Source: Maritimibacter sp. 55A14 (lineage in GTDB: Bacteria > Pseudomonadota > Alphaproteobacteria > Rhodobacterales > Rhodobacteraceae). Taken from it: a stretch of DNA of 64,000 nucleotides. The notes under the pieces are model-generated. The model worked only from the letters and a program-made list of their open reading frames with translations. It was not told the DNA's origin and searched no databases. The translations under genes and the position numbers were made by a program. Each line of letters starts with the position of its first letter. Position 1 is the stretch's first letter. Location of the stretch: the NCBI RefSeq assembly GCF_003122205.1, contig NZ_QEYE01000010.1:1-64000 (forward strand), given 5' to 3'. This document shows positions 37,644 to 46,311 of the stretch, in pieces.

Positions 37644-38687
37644 ATGGCAAGGACCGAGGTGACGGTTTTCGGCGCGGGGGTGTTCGGCCTGTCGGTGGCC
37701 TTCGCCTGCCTGCGCCGCGGCGCCCGCGTCGTGGTGGTGGAGCCGCACGCGCCCGGCGCCGGGGCCTCGGGCGGGCTGCTCGGTGCGCTGGCGCCCCACA
37801 CGCCTGACGGCTGGAACGCCAAGAAGCAGTTCCAGTTCGAAAGCCTGATTGCGGCCGGGGCCTTCTGGCGGGCGGTGGAAGAGGCGGGCGGACGGCGCAC
37901 CGGCTATGCGCGGGTCGGGCGGTTGCAGCCGGTCGCGGATGAGCGCGGTCTGGCGCTGGCCCACGCGCGCGCCGAGGCGGCGGCGCAAAGCTGGGCGGGA
38001 AAGGCCGAATGGCGCGTTGTGCCGGCTGCGGGCCGCGACTGGGCTCCGGTCAGCCCCACCGGCTGGCTGATCGAGGACACGCTCAGCGCCCGGATCGACC
38101 CGGCGGCGGCCTGCGCCACGCTCGCCGCCGCCGTCGCAGCGCTGGGCGGGCGGATCGGGCCGGACGCGCCGCAGGCCGGTGGCGCGCAGGTCTGGGCCAC
38201 GGGGCATGAAGGGCTGGCGGCGCTGTCGGCGGAACTGGGCCGGCCGGTCGGCAGCGGCGTCAAGGGTCAGGCGCTGGCGCTGGCGCTCGACATGCCAGAT
38301 GCGCCGCAGCTCTTTGCGGACGGGTTGCATATCGTGCCCCATGCCAACGGAACGGTGGCGGTGGGCTCCACCTCGGAGCGGGATTGGCAGGACGCCGACA
38401 CCACCGATGCCGCGCTCGACGGGATCCACGCGCGCGCCTGTGCCGCCTGTCCGGCGCTCGCAGATGCGCCGGTGGTCGCGCGCTGGGCGGGGGTGCGCCC
38501 GCGCGCCCGGTCGCGCGCGCCGATGCTGGGGCGGCACCCGGCGCGCGACGACGTCTTCATCGCGAATGGCGGGTTCAAGATCGGCGTCGGACTGGCCCCG
38601 AAAGTGGCCGAGGTCATGGCCGACCTGGTGCTGGAGGGCCACGACGCCATCCCGCCCGAGTTCGCGGTCGCGGCCAGCCTGCGCTGA
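37644..38687 (+). CDS. DAO-type FAD oxidoreductase, possible MnmC1 partner
   Basis: The 347-residue protein has an N-terminal FAD site GAGVFGLSVAFACL and a C-terminal block with GWRVRP-like arginines (VRPRARSRAPMLG) followed by NGGFKIGVGLAP. This is the D-amino-acid oxidase fold used by ThiO, glycine oxidase and the C-terminal half of MnmC. MnmC's oxidoreductase half removes carboxymethyl from cmnm5U to give the substrate of MnmD. Position beside mnmD favours that role, but ThiO-like activity is possible. GAGCGA precedes the ATG. Confidence 0.7.
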   Translation: MARTEVTVFGAGVFGLSVAFACLRRGARVVVVEPHAPGAGASGGLLGALAPHTPDGWNAKKQFQFESLIAAGAFWRAVEEAGGRRTGYARVGRLQPVADERGLALAHARAEAAAQSWAGKAEWRVVPAAGRDWAPVSPTGWLIEDTLSARIDPAAACATLAAAVAALGGRIGPDAPQAGGAQVWATGHEGLAALSAELGRPVGSGVKGQALALALDMPDAPQLFADGLHIVPHANGTVAVGSTSERDWQDADTTDAALDGIHARACAACPALADAPVVARWAGVRPRARSRAPMLGRHPARDDVFIANGGFKIGVGLAPKVAEVMADLVLEGHDAIPPEFAVAASLR

Positions 38688-38769
38688 GGGCGCCGGAATT
38701 GCCATCATGCGGCCCGTTCGGGCAAGCTGCGCGCAGGTGGCTTAACCCGGAAGACGGAGACCGAGGATC

Positions 38770-39168
38770 ATGGAACCTGCGCTGCGCTCGCTCGATCACC
38801 TGGTGCTGACGGTGGCGGACATTCCGCGCAGCGTGGCCTTCTACACGAGCGTTCTGGGAATGGAGGCCGAAAGTTTCCGCCCATCCGATGGCAGCACGCG
38901 GACCGCGCTCACCTTCGGCAGTCAGAAGATCAATCTGCACGAGGCCGGGCGGGAGTTCGAACCCAAGGCCGCCGCCCCGGCGCCGGGCAGTGCCGATTTG
39001 TGTTTCCTGAGCGGTGTGCCGCTTTCGCGCTGGCTAGAGCATCTGGAGCGCCACTGCATCGCGATAGAGGAAGGCCCGGTCGCGCGCAGCGGCGCAACCG
39101 GGCCCATCACATCAATCTATATCCGCGATCCGGACGGTAACCTGATCGAGATCTCCGAGCCCGCCTGA
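38770..39168 (+). CDS. VOC-family glyoxalase-like protein
   Basis: The 132-residue protein is a single VOC domain: LDHLVLTVADIPRSVAFYTSVLGM at the start, with the metal-binding His10 region, and YIRDPDGNLIEISEPA with the C-terminal Glu. Both metal positions typical of the fold are kept. It resembles fosfomycin-resistance-like and virulence-associated VOC proteins (COG0346), yet no substrate can be named. GGAGA with a spacing near nine bases precedes the ATG. It is co-directional with the FAD oxidoreductase, 82 bases away. Confidence 0.85.
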   Translation: MEPALRSLDHLVLTVADIPRSVAFYTSVLGMEAESFRPSDGSTRTALTFGSQKINLHEAGREFEPKAAAPAPGSADLCFLSGVPLSRWLEHLERHCIAIEEGPVARSGATGPITSIYIRDPDGNLIEISEPA

Positions 39169-39176
39169 ACCTTCGG

Positions 39177-39728
39177 TCAGTCCTCCGACAGGCCGGCCTC
39201 GGCGCGCAGGGCCTTCATAAGGCCGTCGAGCGCCTTGGCGTTGATCTCGTTGACGAGCCGATCCTTGTCGTCGAACTGGTCGGTATTCTGGCCGACCAGC
39301 ACCTCCGGCCCCTGCAGAAGCCGCGGCTGGAAGGCCACCAGCATCAGCCGCAGCGCGAATTGCGTGCGCTCGCCGCCCGCGCGGCCGGCGGTGGCCGACA
39401 TGATCGCCACCGGTTTGCGGATCAGCGGAAACGGCCTGGTGCGGCTCGTCCAGTCCAGCGCGTTCTTGAGCACGCCGGACGGTGCCTTGTTGTATTCCGG
39501 CGTCGAGATCACTATCGCGTCGGCATCCTTGATCTGGTCGATGAGCGTCTGGACCGGTTCAGGGATGCCCTTCTCGGATTCCAGATCGCCGTCATAGAGC
39601 GGCAGGTTGAGATCAGCCTCGGTGAACTCGGCGGGCTCGAAAAGGCGCGCCGCCTCGCGCATCAGCTTGGTGTTGTAGCTGTCGCGGCGCAGCGAACCGG
39701 AAATGCCGAGAAGCCTTCCTGTGGCCAT
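39177..39728 (-). CDS. NADPH-dependent FMN reductase family protein
   Basis: The 183-residue flavodoxin-like protein starts LLGISGSLRRDSYNTKLMR and has STPEYNKAPSGVLKNALDW, the FMN-binding loop of chromate and quinone reductases. It uses NADPH and FMN to reduce quinones, azo dyes or chromate, and may protect against redox stress. AGGAG lies eight bases before the ATG at 39728. It ends 9 bases from the convergent VOC gene and is divergent from a TPP enzyme. Confidence 0.9.
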   Translation of the reverse strand: MATGRLLGISGSLRRDSYNTKLMREAARLFEPAEFTEADLNLPLYDGDLESEKGIPEPVQTLIDQIKDADAIVISTPEYNKAPSGVLKNALDWTSRTRPFPLIRKPVAIMSATAGRAGGERTQFALRLMLVAFQPRLLQGPEVLVGQNTDQFDDKDRLVNEINAKALDGLMKALRAEAGLSED

Positions 39729-39893
39729 GACTGTCTCTCCTTCATGTAATGCGATGTTGGTGGCAAGGTATGTCCCGCGTCCGGGGATGCAACCTTGACG
39801 GCGCCTGGCGCGGCGCGCATGCCTTGTGCGCAGGCGCACAGCGACTGAAGAGTTGCGAAGAAGCACAGCAACTGAAGGAGGGAAAGGCGGCCG

Positions 39894-41546
39894 ATGCGGC
39901 ATGGCGGGCAGATACTTGCGGACCAGTTGCGCCTTCAGGGCGTGCGGCGCGTCTTTTCGGTGCCCGGCGAGAGCTTCCTTGCCGCGCTGGACGGGCTGCA
40001 TGAGAGCGGCATCCAGAATGTCGTCTGCCGCCAGGAAGGTGGTGCGGCCATGATGGCCGAGGCGCATGGCAAGCTGACCGGCGCGCCCGGCGTGCTCTTC
40101 GTGACGCGCGGGCCGGGGGCGACGAACGCCTCTTCCGGCATCCATGTGGCAATGCAGGACTCGACGCCGATGGTCGTCTTCGTGGGCCAGATCACGCGCG
40201 GCCACCGCGACCGCGAGGCGTTCCAGGAAGTGGATTACCGGCGCTACTTCGGACCGCTGGCGAAATGGACCGGCGAGATCGACGAGACGGCCCGGCTGCC
40301 CGAATATATCAGCCGCGCCTTCCATGTGGCGCGCTCCGGCCGCCCCGGCCCGGTGGTGCTGGCGTTGCCCGAGGACATGCTGAGTGCGCACGCCGACGTG
40401 CCCGACATCCCCGCCGCGACGCACGCCGCGCAGCCCGTGCCGCAGGATGCGGCCGCGGCGATCGTCGATCATCTGGCCGCCGCCGAGCGCCCGCTGGTGA
40501 TCGCGGGCGGGCCGGGCTGGGACAGCACCGCCGCCGCCGATCTGGGCCGCTTCGCCGAGGCGTTCGACCTGCCGGTTGCCGTGACCTTCCGGCGGCAGGA
40601 TTACATGGACAATTCCCATCCCTGCTATGCCGGCGATCTGGGCGTGGGGATGAATCCACGGCTCGCCGCGCGTCTGCGCGAGGCCGACTGTCTGCTGGTT
40701 CTGGGCTCGCGTCTGGGTGACGTGCCCACCGGGGGCTATGAACATCTGGAGGTGGGCGCGCCGGGCAAGACCATGCTGCATGTCCACCCCGACCCCGACG
40801 AACTTGGCCGTGTCTGGCGCCCCGACCTGGCCGTCGCCTGCCCCGCGCCCGCGATGCTCGCCACGCTGGCGGGGAGCCAGGGCGCACCCGCCGATGCCGC
40901 CTGGCGCGCGGCGGCACGTGCCGATTACGAGGCCTGGCAGCAGCCCGTCGATCTGCCCGGCGCGGTGAAGATGGCCAATGTCGTGGGCTGGCTGCGTGAC
41001 AACCTGTCCGAGGATGCGATCCTGACCAATGGCGCGGGTAATTACGCGGCCTTCCTGCATCGTTACTTCCGCTTCCGCCGCTTCGGCACGCAGCTTGCCC
41101 CGACCTCGGGCTCGATGGGCTACGGCCTGCCCGCGGCCATCGCCGCCAAGCTGGAGCATCCCGGCCGCAGCGTGGTCTGCCTGGCCGGCGACGGCTGTTT
41201 CCAGATGACCGGCAACGAGTTCTCCACCGCCATGCAGCACGGTGCGGCGGTCATCGTGATCGTGGCCAATAACGGGCTCTACGGCACGATCCGCATGCAT
41301 CAGGAGCGCGCCTATCCCGGCCGCGTCAGCGGCACGGCGCTGGCCAATCCCGATTTCGCGGCACTGGCGCGGGCCTATGGCGGTCATGGTGAGGTGGTGG
41401 AGCGGGATGCCGATTTCGGACCGGCCTTCGCGCGTGCCGAGGCTTCCGGCAAGCCCGCGATCATCGAGTTGCGCCTCGACCCGGAGGCGCTGGCCACCGG
41501 CCAGACGCTCTCGCAGATCCGCGCGGCGGGGCGCGGCGCGGGCTGA
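39894..41546 (+). CDS. Thiamine-pyrophosphate-dependent enzyme (acetolactate synthase-like)
   Basis: The 550-residue protein has the three TPP-enzyme domains: the catalytic Glu in CRQEGGAAMMAEA, a central domain, and the cofactor motif GDGCFQMTGNEFSTAMQ with later NN. It is of the IlvB superfamily but lacks features that would fix it as acetolactate synthase, and no small subunit gene is near. Related Rhodobacterales proteins are annotated only as thiamine pyrophosphate-binding proteins. A strong AAGGAGGG precedes the start. Substrate unknown. Confidence 0.85.
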   Translation: MRHGGQILADQLRLQGVRRVFSVPGESFLAALDGLHESGIQNVVCRQEGGAAMMAEAHGKLTGAPGVLFVTRGPGATNASSGIHVAMQDSTPMVVFVGQITRGHRDREAFQEVDYRRYFGPLAKWTGEIDETARLPEYISRAFHVARSGRPGPVVLALPEDMLSAHADVPDIPAATHAAQPVPQDAAAAIVDHLAAAERPLVIAGGPGWDSTAAADLGRFAEAFDLPVAVTFRRQDYMDNSHPCYAGDLGVGMNPRLAARLREADCLLVLGSRLGDVPTGGYEHLEVGAPGKTMLHVHPDPDELGRVWRPDLAVACPAPAMLATLAGSQGAPADAAWRAAARADYEAWQQPVDLPGAVKMANVVGWLRDNLSEDAILTNGAGNYAAFLHRYFRFRRFGTQLAPTSGSMGYGLPAAIAAKLEHPGRSVVCLAGDGCFQMTGNEFSTAMQHGAAVIVIVANNGLYGTIRMHQERAYPGRVSGTALANPDFAALARAYGGHGEVVERDADFGPAFARAEASGKPAIIELRLDPEALATGQTLSQIRAAGRGAG

Positions 41547-41550
41547 CCGC

Positions 41551-42138
41551 TCAGCCGCGGCGGCGCGCGAAGCCCGTCAAACCCGCCCCGGCGATCGCGG
41601 CGAAGCCCAGCAGTTCCAGCAGTTCCTCCCACAGAAGGTTGCTGTCCAGCGCGAAGAGGCGTTTCTCGAAGATGTCGCCCGCGAGCACCAGCAGGAAGGA
41701 CAGGATCGCCCAGCCGAAAGAAGGGTGAGCCATGAAGCGCCGGAAAATTCGGGCGGCGCGCGCCCGGCGCGTCAGCCAGAAGGCCGCGAGGCCCAGGGCG
41801 CCAAGCGCGATGGCCCCGCCGATGACGGCCTCCAGAAGCTTGCTCGTGGCTTCGGAACTGCCGTATTCCTCCATCCAGGAGGCTTCGCGCCCGGCCACGG
41901 CCACGCAGAGCAGGCTGAAGAATATGGCGATGCTGGCATGGAAAGGTGCGGCAGGCGCGGCGGCGCGCAGATGCAGCGCGAGCGCCCCCCAGACCACCGC
42001 GCCGACAAGGGCGACGAGCGCCTGGCCGATCTCCACTGGGCCGGACTCAGTCAGATCGAGCGGCAGACCCAGCGTATGAACGGCCAGCCCGGCGGCGGCG
42101 ATCAGGACCAGAAGAGCGGCGAGAGCGGCATGAAGCAT
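41551..42138 (-). CDS. Integral membrane protein of unknown function
   Basis: The 195-residue protein has about five hydrophobic helices and acidic connecting loops (ESGPVEIGQALVALVG, EYGSSEATSKLLEAV). No family motif was recognised. The ATG at 42138 is preferred over a GTG 11 codons upstream, because the longer version adds a polar segment before the first helix. It is convergent with the TPP enzyme, ending four bases from its stop, and divergent from the small DUF2905 gene. Confidence 0.7.
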   Translation of the reverse strand: MLHAALAALLVLIAAAGLAVHTLGLPLDLTESGPVEIGQALVALVGAVVWGALALHLRAAAPAAPFHASIAIFFSLLCVAVAGREASWMEEYGSSEATSKLLEAVIGGAIALGALGLAAFWLTRRARAARIFRRFMAHPSFGWAILSFLLVLAGDIFEKRLFALDSNLLWEELLELLGFAAIAGAGLTGFARRRG

Positions 42139-42236
42139 GGCGGTTCCGTGTTGAGTGGGCAGGTTGGCCACATTATCTGCCGGTCAGGGCGACGGCAAGC
42201 GGGGCCGCGCCCCCCGCGACGAAGGGAGACGGAGAG

Positions 42237-42437
42237 ATGCAGAAGCTGCTGATCGTGCTGGGGATCGCGCTGATCGCGGCGGGTCTGTTCTGGCCCTGGC
42301 TTCGGCAGGTGCCGCTGGGCCGGCTGCCCGGCGACATCACGATCCCGCTGGGCGCGAATGGCAGGCTCTACCTGCCGCTCGGCTCCTGCCTGCTGATCAG
42401 TGTCGTGCTGACCGTGCTCTACCGGCTCTTCCGGTGA
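42237..42437 (+). CDS. DUF2905 small membrane protein
   Basis: The 66-residue protein has two membrane helices with the conserved link PLGRLPGDI between them, which is the mark of the DUF2905 family. Its function is unknown. GGGAGACGGAGAG lies just before the ATG, giving a good ribosome site. It is shorter than many annotation cut-offs and easy to miss. The gene is flanked by a divergent membrane protein gene and a convergent thiolase gene. Confidence 0.85.
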   Translation: MQKLLIVLGIALIAAGLFWPWLRQVPLGRLPGDITIPLGANGRLYLPLGSCLLISVVLTVLYRLFR

Positions 42438-42484
42438 AGGGTGGCGGGGGCGGCGGCCCGATACGGCCGCCGCCCGGCACGTCC

Positions 42485-43660
42485 TCAGAGCCGCTCGATG
42501 GCCAGCGCGATGCCCTGGCCGCCGCCGATGCACATGGTGATGAGCGCTTTCGAGCCACCGGTCCGCTCCAGCTCATAGAGCGCCTTGACGGTCAGGATCG
42601 CCCCAGTCGCGCCGACCGGGTGGCCCAGCGCGATGGCGCCGCCGTTGGGGTTGACCCTGGCGGGGTCGAGGCCCAGGCCCTTGTTGACCGCAAGCGCCTG
42701 CGCCGCAAAGGCCTCGTTCGATTCGATCACGTCGAAATCCGACGCCGCCAGACCGGTGCGCGCCAGCAGGTTCTCCACCGCCGGGACCGGGCCGATGCCC
42801 ATCACCTCCGGCCGGACGCCGGCATGGGCATAGCCCAGCACCCGCGCGCGCGGCTTCAGCCCGGCTTTCCCGGCGGCCTCGGCGCTTGCCAGAACCAGTG
42901 CCGCGGCGCCGTCATTGATACCGCTGGCATTGCCGGCCGTCACCGTGCCGTCCTTCTGGAAGACCGTGCGCAGCCCGGCCAGCGCCTCGGCCGTCGTGGC
43001 CTTGGGATGTTCGTCGGTGTCGAACGCCACCATGTCGCGCTTCACGCGCACCTCGATGGGCACGATCTGGTCCTTGAACCGGCCCTCCTCGATGGCGCGC
43101 GCCGCGCGGGTCTGGCTTTCCAGCGCGAAGGCGTCCTGGTCGGCGCGGCTGATGCCGTGCTCGGCGGCCACGTTTTCGGCCGTTACGCCCATATGGCCCG
43201 TGCCGAAGGGGCAGTTGAGCGCGCCCAGCATCATGTCGCTGGTCGAGACGTCGCCCATCTTCTGGCCCCAGCGCGCCGCGGGCAGGATATAGGGCGAGCG
43301 GCTCATGTTCTCGGCGCCACCGGCAAGGCCGAAATCCGCATCGCCCAGCATCAGCGACTGGATCACCGAGACGAGCGCCTGCGCCCCCGACCCGCAGAGC
43401 CGGTTCACGTTCATCGCCGGGGTGGTCTCGGGCACGCCCGCCTGCATCGCCGCCACCCGCGAGAGATACATGTCGCGCGGTTCGGTGTTGATGACATGGC
43501 CGAAGGCGACATGGCCGATCTGCGCGCCCTCGACGCCGGCGCGCTCCAGCGCCGCTTTGGCGACATGGGCGCCAAGTTCGATGGGCGGTGTGCCCGCGAG
43601 GCTGCCGCCGAAAGTGCCGATGGCCGTCCTGGCCCCGTCAAGAAGTACGATCTCCGTCAT
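42485..43660 (-). CDS. Acetyl-CoA acetyltransferase (thiolase)
   Basis: The 391-residue protein has all thiolase active residues: Cys89 in NVNRLCGSG, the His in NPNGGAIALGHPVGATG and the second Cys in CIGGGQG. It splits acetoacetyl-CoA to two acetyl-CoA or runs in reverse toward polyhydroxybutyrate. It lies downstream of a marR gene in the same direction, with a GC-rich palindrome between. Because homogentisate breakdown ends in acetoacetate, and the same operator motif is found at marR and hmgA, a role in that path is plausible. Confidence 0.94.
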   Translation of the reverse strand: MTEIVLLDGARTAIGTFGGSLAGTPPIELGAHVAKAALERAGVEGAQIGHVAFGHVINTEPRDMYLSRVAAMQAGVPETTPAMNVNRLCGSGAQALVSVIQSLMLGDADFGLAGGAENMSRSPYILPAARWGQKMGDVSTSDMMLGALNCPFGTGHMGVTAENVAAEHGISRADQDAFALESQTRAARAIEEGRFKDQIVPIEVRVKRDMVAFDTDEHPKATTAEALAGLRTVFQKDGTVTAGNASGINDGAAALVLASAEAAGKAGLKPRARVLGYAHAGVRPEVMGIGPVPAVENLLARTGLAASDFDVIESNEAFAAQALAVNKGLGLDPARVNPNGGAIALGHPVGATGAILTVKALYELERTGGSKALITMCIGGGQGIALAIERL

Positions 43661-43763
43661 CTGTCCTGTCTTTCATGCTGTGTGCGCGGTTTGAATGAAT
43701 CGGTTCGGGCGGTTCGCACCGCCGCGTCTCGGGCACCCTGCCACGATCGGCGCGGGATGTGGA

Positions 43764-43780
43764 GGGGACGTAACGTCCCC
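43764..43780. promoter_or_regulatory. Perfect GC-rich palindrome between marR and thiolase
   Basis: GGGGACGT-A-ACGTCCCC has perfect 8-bp arms with a one-base centre and starts 17 bases after the marR stop (leftward). No T-run follows on either strand, so it may be an operator or an mRNA stem rather than a terminator. Confidence 0.5.
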
Positions 43781-43796
43781 CGGTCGGGCGGCCCGG

Positions 43797-44234
43797 TCAA
43801 TTTTCCGCGCCGTCCCGGTCCAGAAGCCGCTGGATCGCCGCCTGGAAGGCCGGCTTCTCGCCGTCGAGCCGCGCCGCGAGGTCAGTCTGGTACGCCTTTG
43901 CGATCTCTGTCAGCTCGGCCATCATCGCCTGGCCCTTCGGGGTCAGCGACAGTTCCACCAGCCGCCGGTCGCCGGGATGCGGGCGCTTGCGCAGATAGCC
44001 CGCGGCCTCCAGCCGCTGCGCAGCGCGGCTGACCTTGGACTTGTCCATGTCAACGCGGGCATGGATCTCGCGCACGCTGACCGGCCCGGTTTGGCTGAGA
44101 TGCGCCACGACGCGCCATTCCGCGACCGAGATGCCGAAGCGCGCCCGGTAGCGCTCGGCGAATTCGCGGCTCATGCGGGCGGCCAGCACGTTGACCTGAT
44201 AGGGCAGGAAGGCGTCGAGATCGAAATCGCTCAT
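43797..44234 (-). CDS. MarR-family transcriptional regulator
   Basis: The 145-residue protein has the winged helix of MarR: FGISVAEWRVVAHLSQTGPVS, the recognition helix VDMDKSKVSRAAQRLEAAGYL, and the wing RPHPGDRRLVELSLTPKG. MarR proteins are dimers that leave DNA on binding phenolic ligands. Its own promoter carries an operator nearly identical to the one at hmgA, so I infer that it represses itself and the homogentisate operon. The ATG at 44234 gives MSDFDLDAFLPYQVN, a start common in HpaR/HmgR-like regulators. The thiolase gene lies downstream. Confidence 0.9.
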   Translation of the reverse strand: MSDFDLDAFLPYQVNVLAARMSREFAERYRARFGISVAEWRVVAHLSQTGPVSVREIHARVDMDKSKVSRAAQRLEAAGYLRKRPHPGDRRLVELSLTPKGQAMMAELTEIAKAYQTDLAARLDGEKPAFQAAIQRLLDRDGAEN

Positions 44235-44240
44235 GGCCGG

Positions 44241-44269
44241 GATCATTGCATTTGCACCGATCCCGTCAA
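44241..44269 (-). promoter_or_regulatory. marR promoter with operator shared with hmgA
   Basis: Read leftward, TTGACG (-35, 44269-44264) and AATGAT (-10, 44247-44242) are 16 bp apart. On the plus strand 44244-44261 reads CATTGCATTTGCACCGAT, matching 16 of 18 bases of the site at 59315-59332. The operator fills the spacer, fitting repression. Confidence 0.7.
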
Positions 44270-44320
44270 GGGGGCCTGTGTCCGTCCCGCCGGGACTATG
44301 CCGAACTGTCCGCCATGCGC

Positions 44321-44767
44321 CTATTCCGACGGCGTTTCGTTCCAGATATCCCGGTCCAGGTGCCACACATCGTCAAGGCGTTTCCAGATGACGATGTACT
44401 TGCCGTTGAAGGTGGCCCGTCCCCCATTCCCATCCGGCACCGTCAGCGAGAGGGTACCGGCCTCGTTCGCGGTGTCTCCCAGAACCTCCAGGTCGGACCT
44501 GACCAAATGGAGATCCGCGGCGCCAGCATCAATAAAGGATTGCCACAGCGCCGAGATGCCTTCGCGCCCCTCGATCGGGGCAGCGCTGGGGGGCATGACG
44601 ACGGCATCCGGGGTATAGAGGGCCGCGACCCCTGATGCGTTGCCGGAATTGAACGCGGTCTCGAACTGGCTGTTTCGCGCCGCGATATCGTCAGGGGCGC
44701 CCGCTTGGGCGAACGTGGCGATGGCCGAGAAGGCGACGACAGCGCAAGACCTGAGTGGGAAAATCAT
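44321..44767 (-). CDS. Exported NTF2-like (SnoaL/DUF4440) protein
   Basis: The 148-residue protein has a signal peptide (MIFPLRSCAVVAFSAIATFAQA) followed by an NTF2-like cone: FNSGNASGVAALYTPDAVVM and, at the end, FNGKYIVIWKRLDDVWHLD. Members include steroid isomerases and many proteins of unknown role. The ATG at 44767 is chosen since GGAG lies six bases upstream; an ATG four codons earlier has no ribosome site. It has no clear operon partner: marR lies downstream and fmt upstream, both separated by gaps. Confidence 0.8.
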   Translation of the reverse strand: MIFPLRSCAVVAFSAIATFAQAGAPDDIAARNSQFETAFNSGNASGVAALYTPDAVVMPPSAAPIEGREGISALWQSFIDAGAADLHLVRSDLEVLGDTANEAGTLSLTVPDGNGGRATFNGKYIVIWKRLDDVWHLDRDIWNETPSE

Positions 44768-44907
44768 TGAAGTCTCCATGCAAGAAGGATGCCTGACCGC
44801 CCTTCCATTCACTGCGGCCCATTCACTGCGGCGACGGGTGATATCCTTATCACGATTCCGCGAAACCACCTACTCGCCCGTCGGCGCCCGGTCGGGCCTC
44901 GGGCCGC

Positions 44908-45810
44908 TCAGTCCAGCGTGCGCGGCAGGGCCGTGCCGCGCACCAGGTCGGCGGCCGGGACGGCGCCCCTGCCTTCGCGCTGCGCGGTCAGGACGCGAAC
45001 CGCGCCGGCGCCGCAGGAAACGGTCAGCGGCGGCGCGATCACCTCGCCCGGCGCGCCGGTCCCTTCGGCGGCGCGGGCGTCGAGCAGTTTCAGCCGCACG
45101 TCACCGGCCAGGCACCAGGCACCGGGAAAGGGAGAGAGGCCGCGGATCAGCCGCGCCACCTCGGCGGCGGGACGGGTCCAGTCGATCCGGGCCTCGGCCT
45201 TGTCGATCTTCGCTGCATACGTAATGCCCGCTTGCGTCTGCGGCTCCGGGGTGAGCGTGTCCAGGCTGGCCAGCGCCTCGACGATCAGGGCCGCGCCCAT
45301 GCCGGTCAGCCTGTCGTCCAGGCGGGCGGCGGTGTCCTTCTCGGTAATGGGCGTGGCAGCGCGCAGCAGAACCGGCCCGGTGTCGAGCCCGGCCTCCATG
45401 CGCATGATGCACACGCCCGTTTCGGTGTCCCCGGCGATGATCGCGCGCTGGATCGGCGCCGCGCCGCGCCAGCGCGGGAGCAGCGAGGCATGGATGTTCA
45501 GGCATCCCTGCCGGGGCGCGTCCAGAACCGGCTGCGGCAGGATAAGGCCGTAGGCGACCACGACGGCCACATCCGCGCGCAGCGCCGCGAAGGCGGCCTG
45601 TTCCTCCGCATCCCTGAGCGAGGCGGGATGGCGCACTTCCAGCCCCAGCGCCTCGGCGCGGGTCTGCACGGGCGAGGCGCGGGGCTTCTTGCCGCGCCCG
45701 GCGGGGCGGGGCGGCTGGCAATAGACCGCCGGGATCTCGTGCCCCGCCGCGACCAGCGCATCGAGCGCGGGGACCGAGAAATCGGGCGTGCCCATGAAGA
45801 CGATCCTCAT
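44908..45810 (-). CDS. fmt: Methionyl-tRNA formyltransferase
   Basis: The 300-residue protein has the formyl-THF hydrolase/transferase core: [13 protein letters not shown] at the start and [21 protein letters not shown] with the catalytic Asn and His, then the downstream Asp, and a C-terminal OB-like domain. It formylates initiator methionyl-tRNA. The start overlaps the stop of the deformylase-like gene by four bases. The order def, def-like, fmt makes one coupled unit for N-terminal formyl-methionine handling. Confidence 0.96.
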   Translation of the reverse strand: MRIVFMGTPDFSVPALDALVAAGHEIPAVYCQPPRPAGRGKKPRASPVQTRAEALGLEVRHPASLRDAEEQAAFAALRADVAVVVAYGLILPQPVLDAPRQGCLNIHASLLPRWRGAAPIQRAIIAGDTETGVCIMRMEAGLDTGPVLLRAATPITEKDTAARLDDRLTGMGAALIVEALASLDTLTPEPQTQAGITYAAKIDKAEARIDWTRPAAEVARLIRGLSPFPGAWCLAGDVRLKLLDARAAEGTGAPGEVIAPPLTVSCGAGAVRVLTAQREGRGAVPAADLVRGTALPRTLD

Positions 45811-46310
45811 CCGCGCCTCCGTAGCTTTTCGGCCCGCGCCAGAAGCAGGCGGCGTTTCATCGGTTTCAGGCGGTCGGCATAGATCATGCCGTCCAGATGG
45901 TCGATCTGGTGCTGGACACTGGTCGCCCAGAGCCCGACGAACTCGCGCTCCTCCATCTCGCCCCCGGCGTTCAGGAAGCGCACCGTCACGGCGCGCGGCC
46001 GCTCGATGACGGCCGAGACGCCGGGCAGGTTGGGGCTGGCTTCCTCGTGGCTTCGCATCCGGGCGGAGGCATGCAGGATCTCGGGATTGGCCAGCCGGAT
46101 CAGCCCGTCGCGTGTGTCGGAGGCATCGACGACCGCCAGCCGCTGCATCACCCCGATCTGCACCGCGGCCAGGCCGACGCCCGGCATGGCATACATCGTG
46201 TCGGCCATGTCGTCCCAGATCGCGCGGGTCTCCGCCGTCTCCTCGGACAGCGGCGGCACCGCGGTTCTCAGACGCTTGTCGGGCCAGGGAACGAAGGGGC
46301 GCCGCGCCAT
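45807..46310 (-). CDS. Peptide deformylase-like protein lacking catalytic residues
   Basis: The 167-residue protein has the deformylase fold but all three motifs are altered. GIGLAAPQ became GVGLAAVQ; the EGCLS motif reads EASPN, so the metal-binding Cys is Ser92; and the HEIDH motif reads HQIDH (134-138), so the catalytic Glu is Gln135. Both metal-binding His remain. It should be inactive or have a different activity. It starts (ATG 46310) one base after the true def stop and ends in a four-base overlap with fmt. An upstream GTG (46325) overlapping def is possible. Confidence 0.85.
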   Translation of the reverse strand: MARRPFVPWPDKRLRTAVPPLSEETAETRAIWDDMADTMYAMPGVGLAAVQIGVMQRLAVVDASDTRDGLIRLANPEILHASARMRSHEEASPNLPGVSAVIERPRAVTVRFLNAGGEMEEREFVGLWATSVQHQIDHLDGMIYADRLKPMKRRLLLARAEKLRRRG

Positions 46311-46311
46311 G

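Noticed and set aside
39729-41387. Leftward open frame antisense to the TPP enzyme, joined to the FMN reductase
   Set aside because: The FMN reductase begins at 39728 with a strong ribosome site; the rest lies opposite an intact TPP enzyme.
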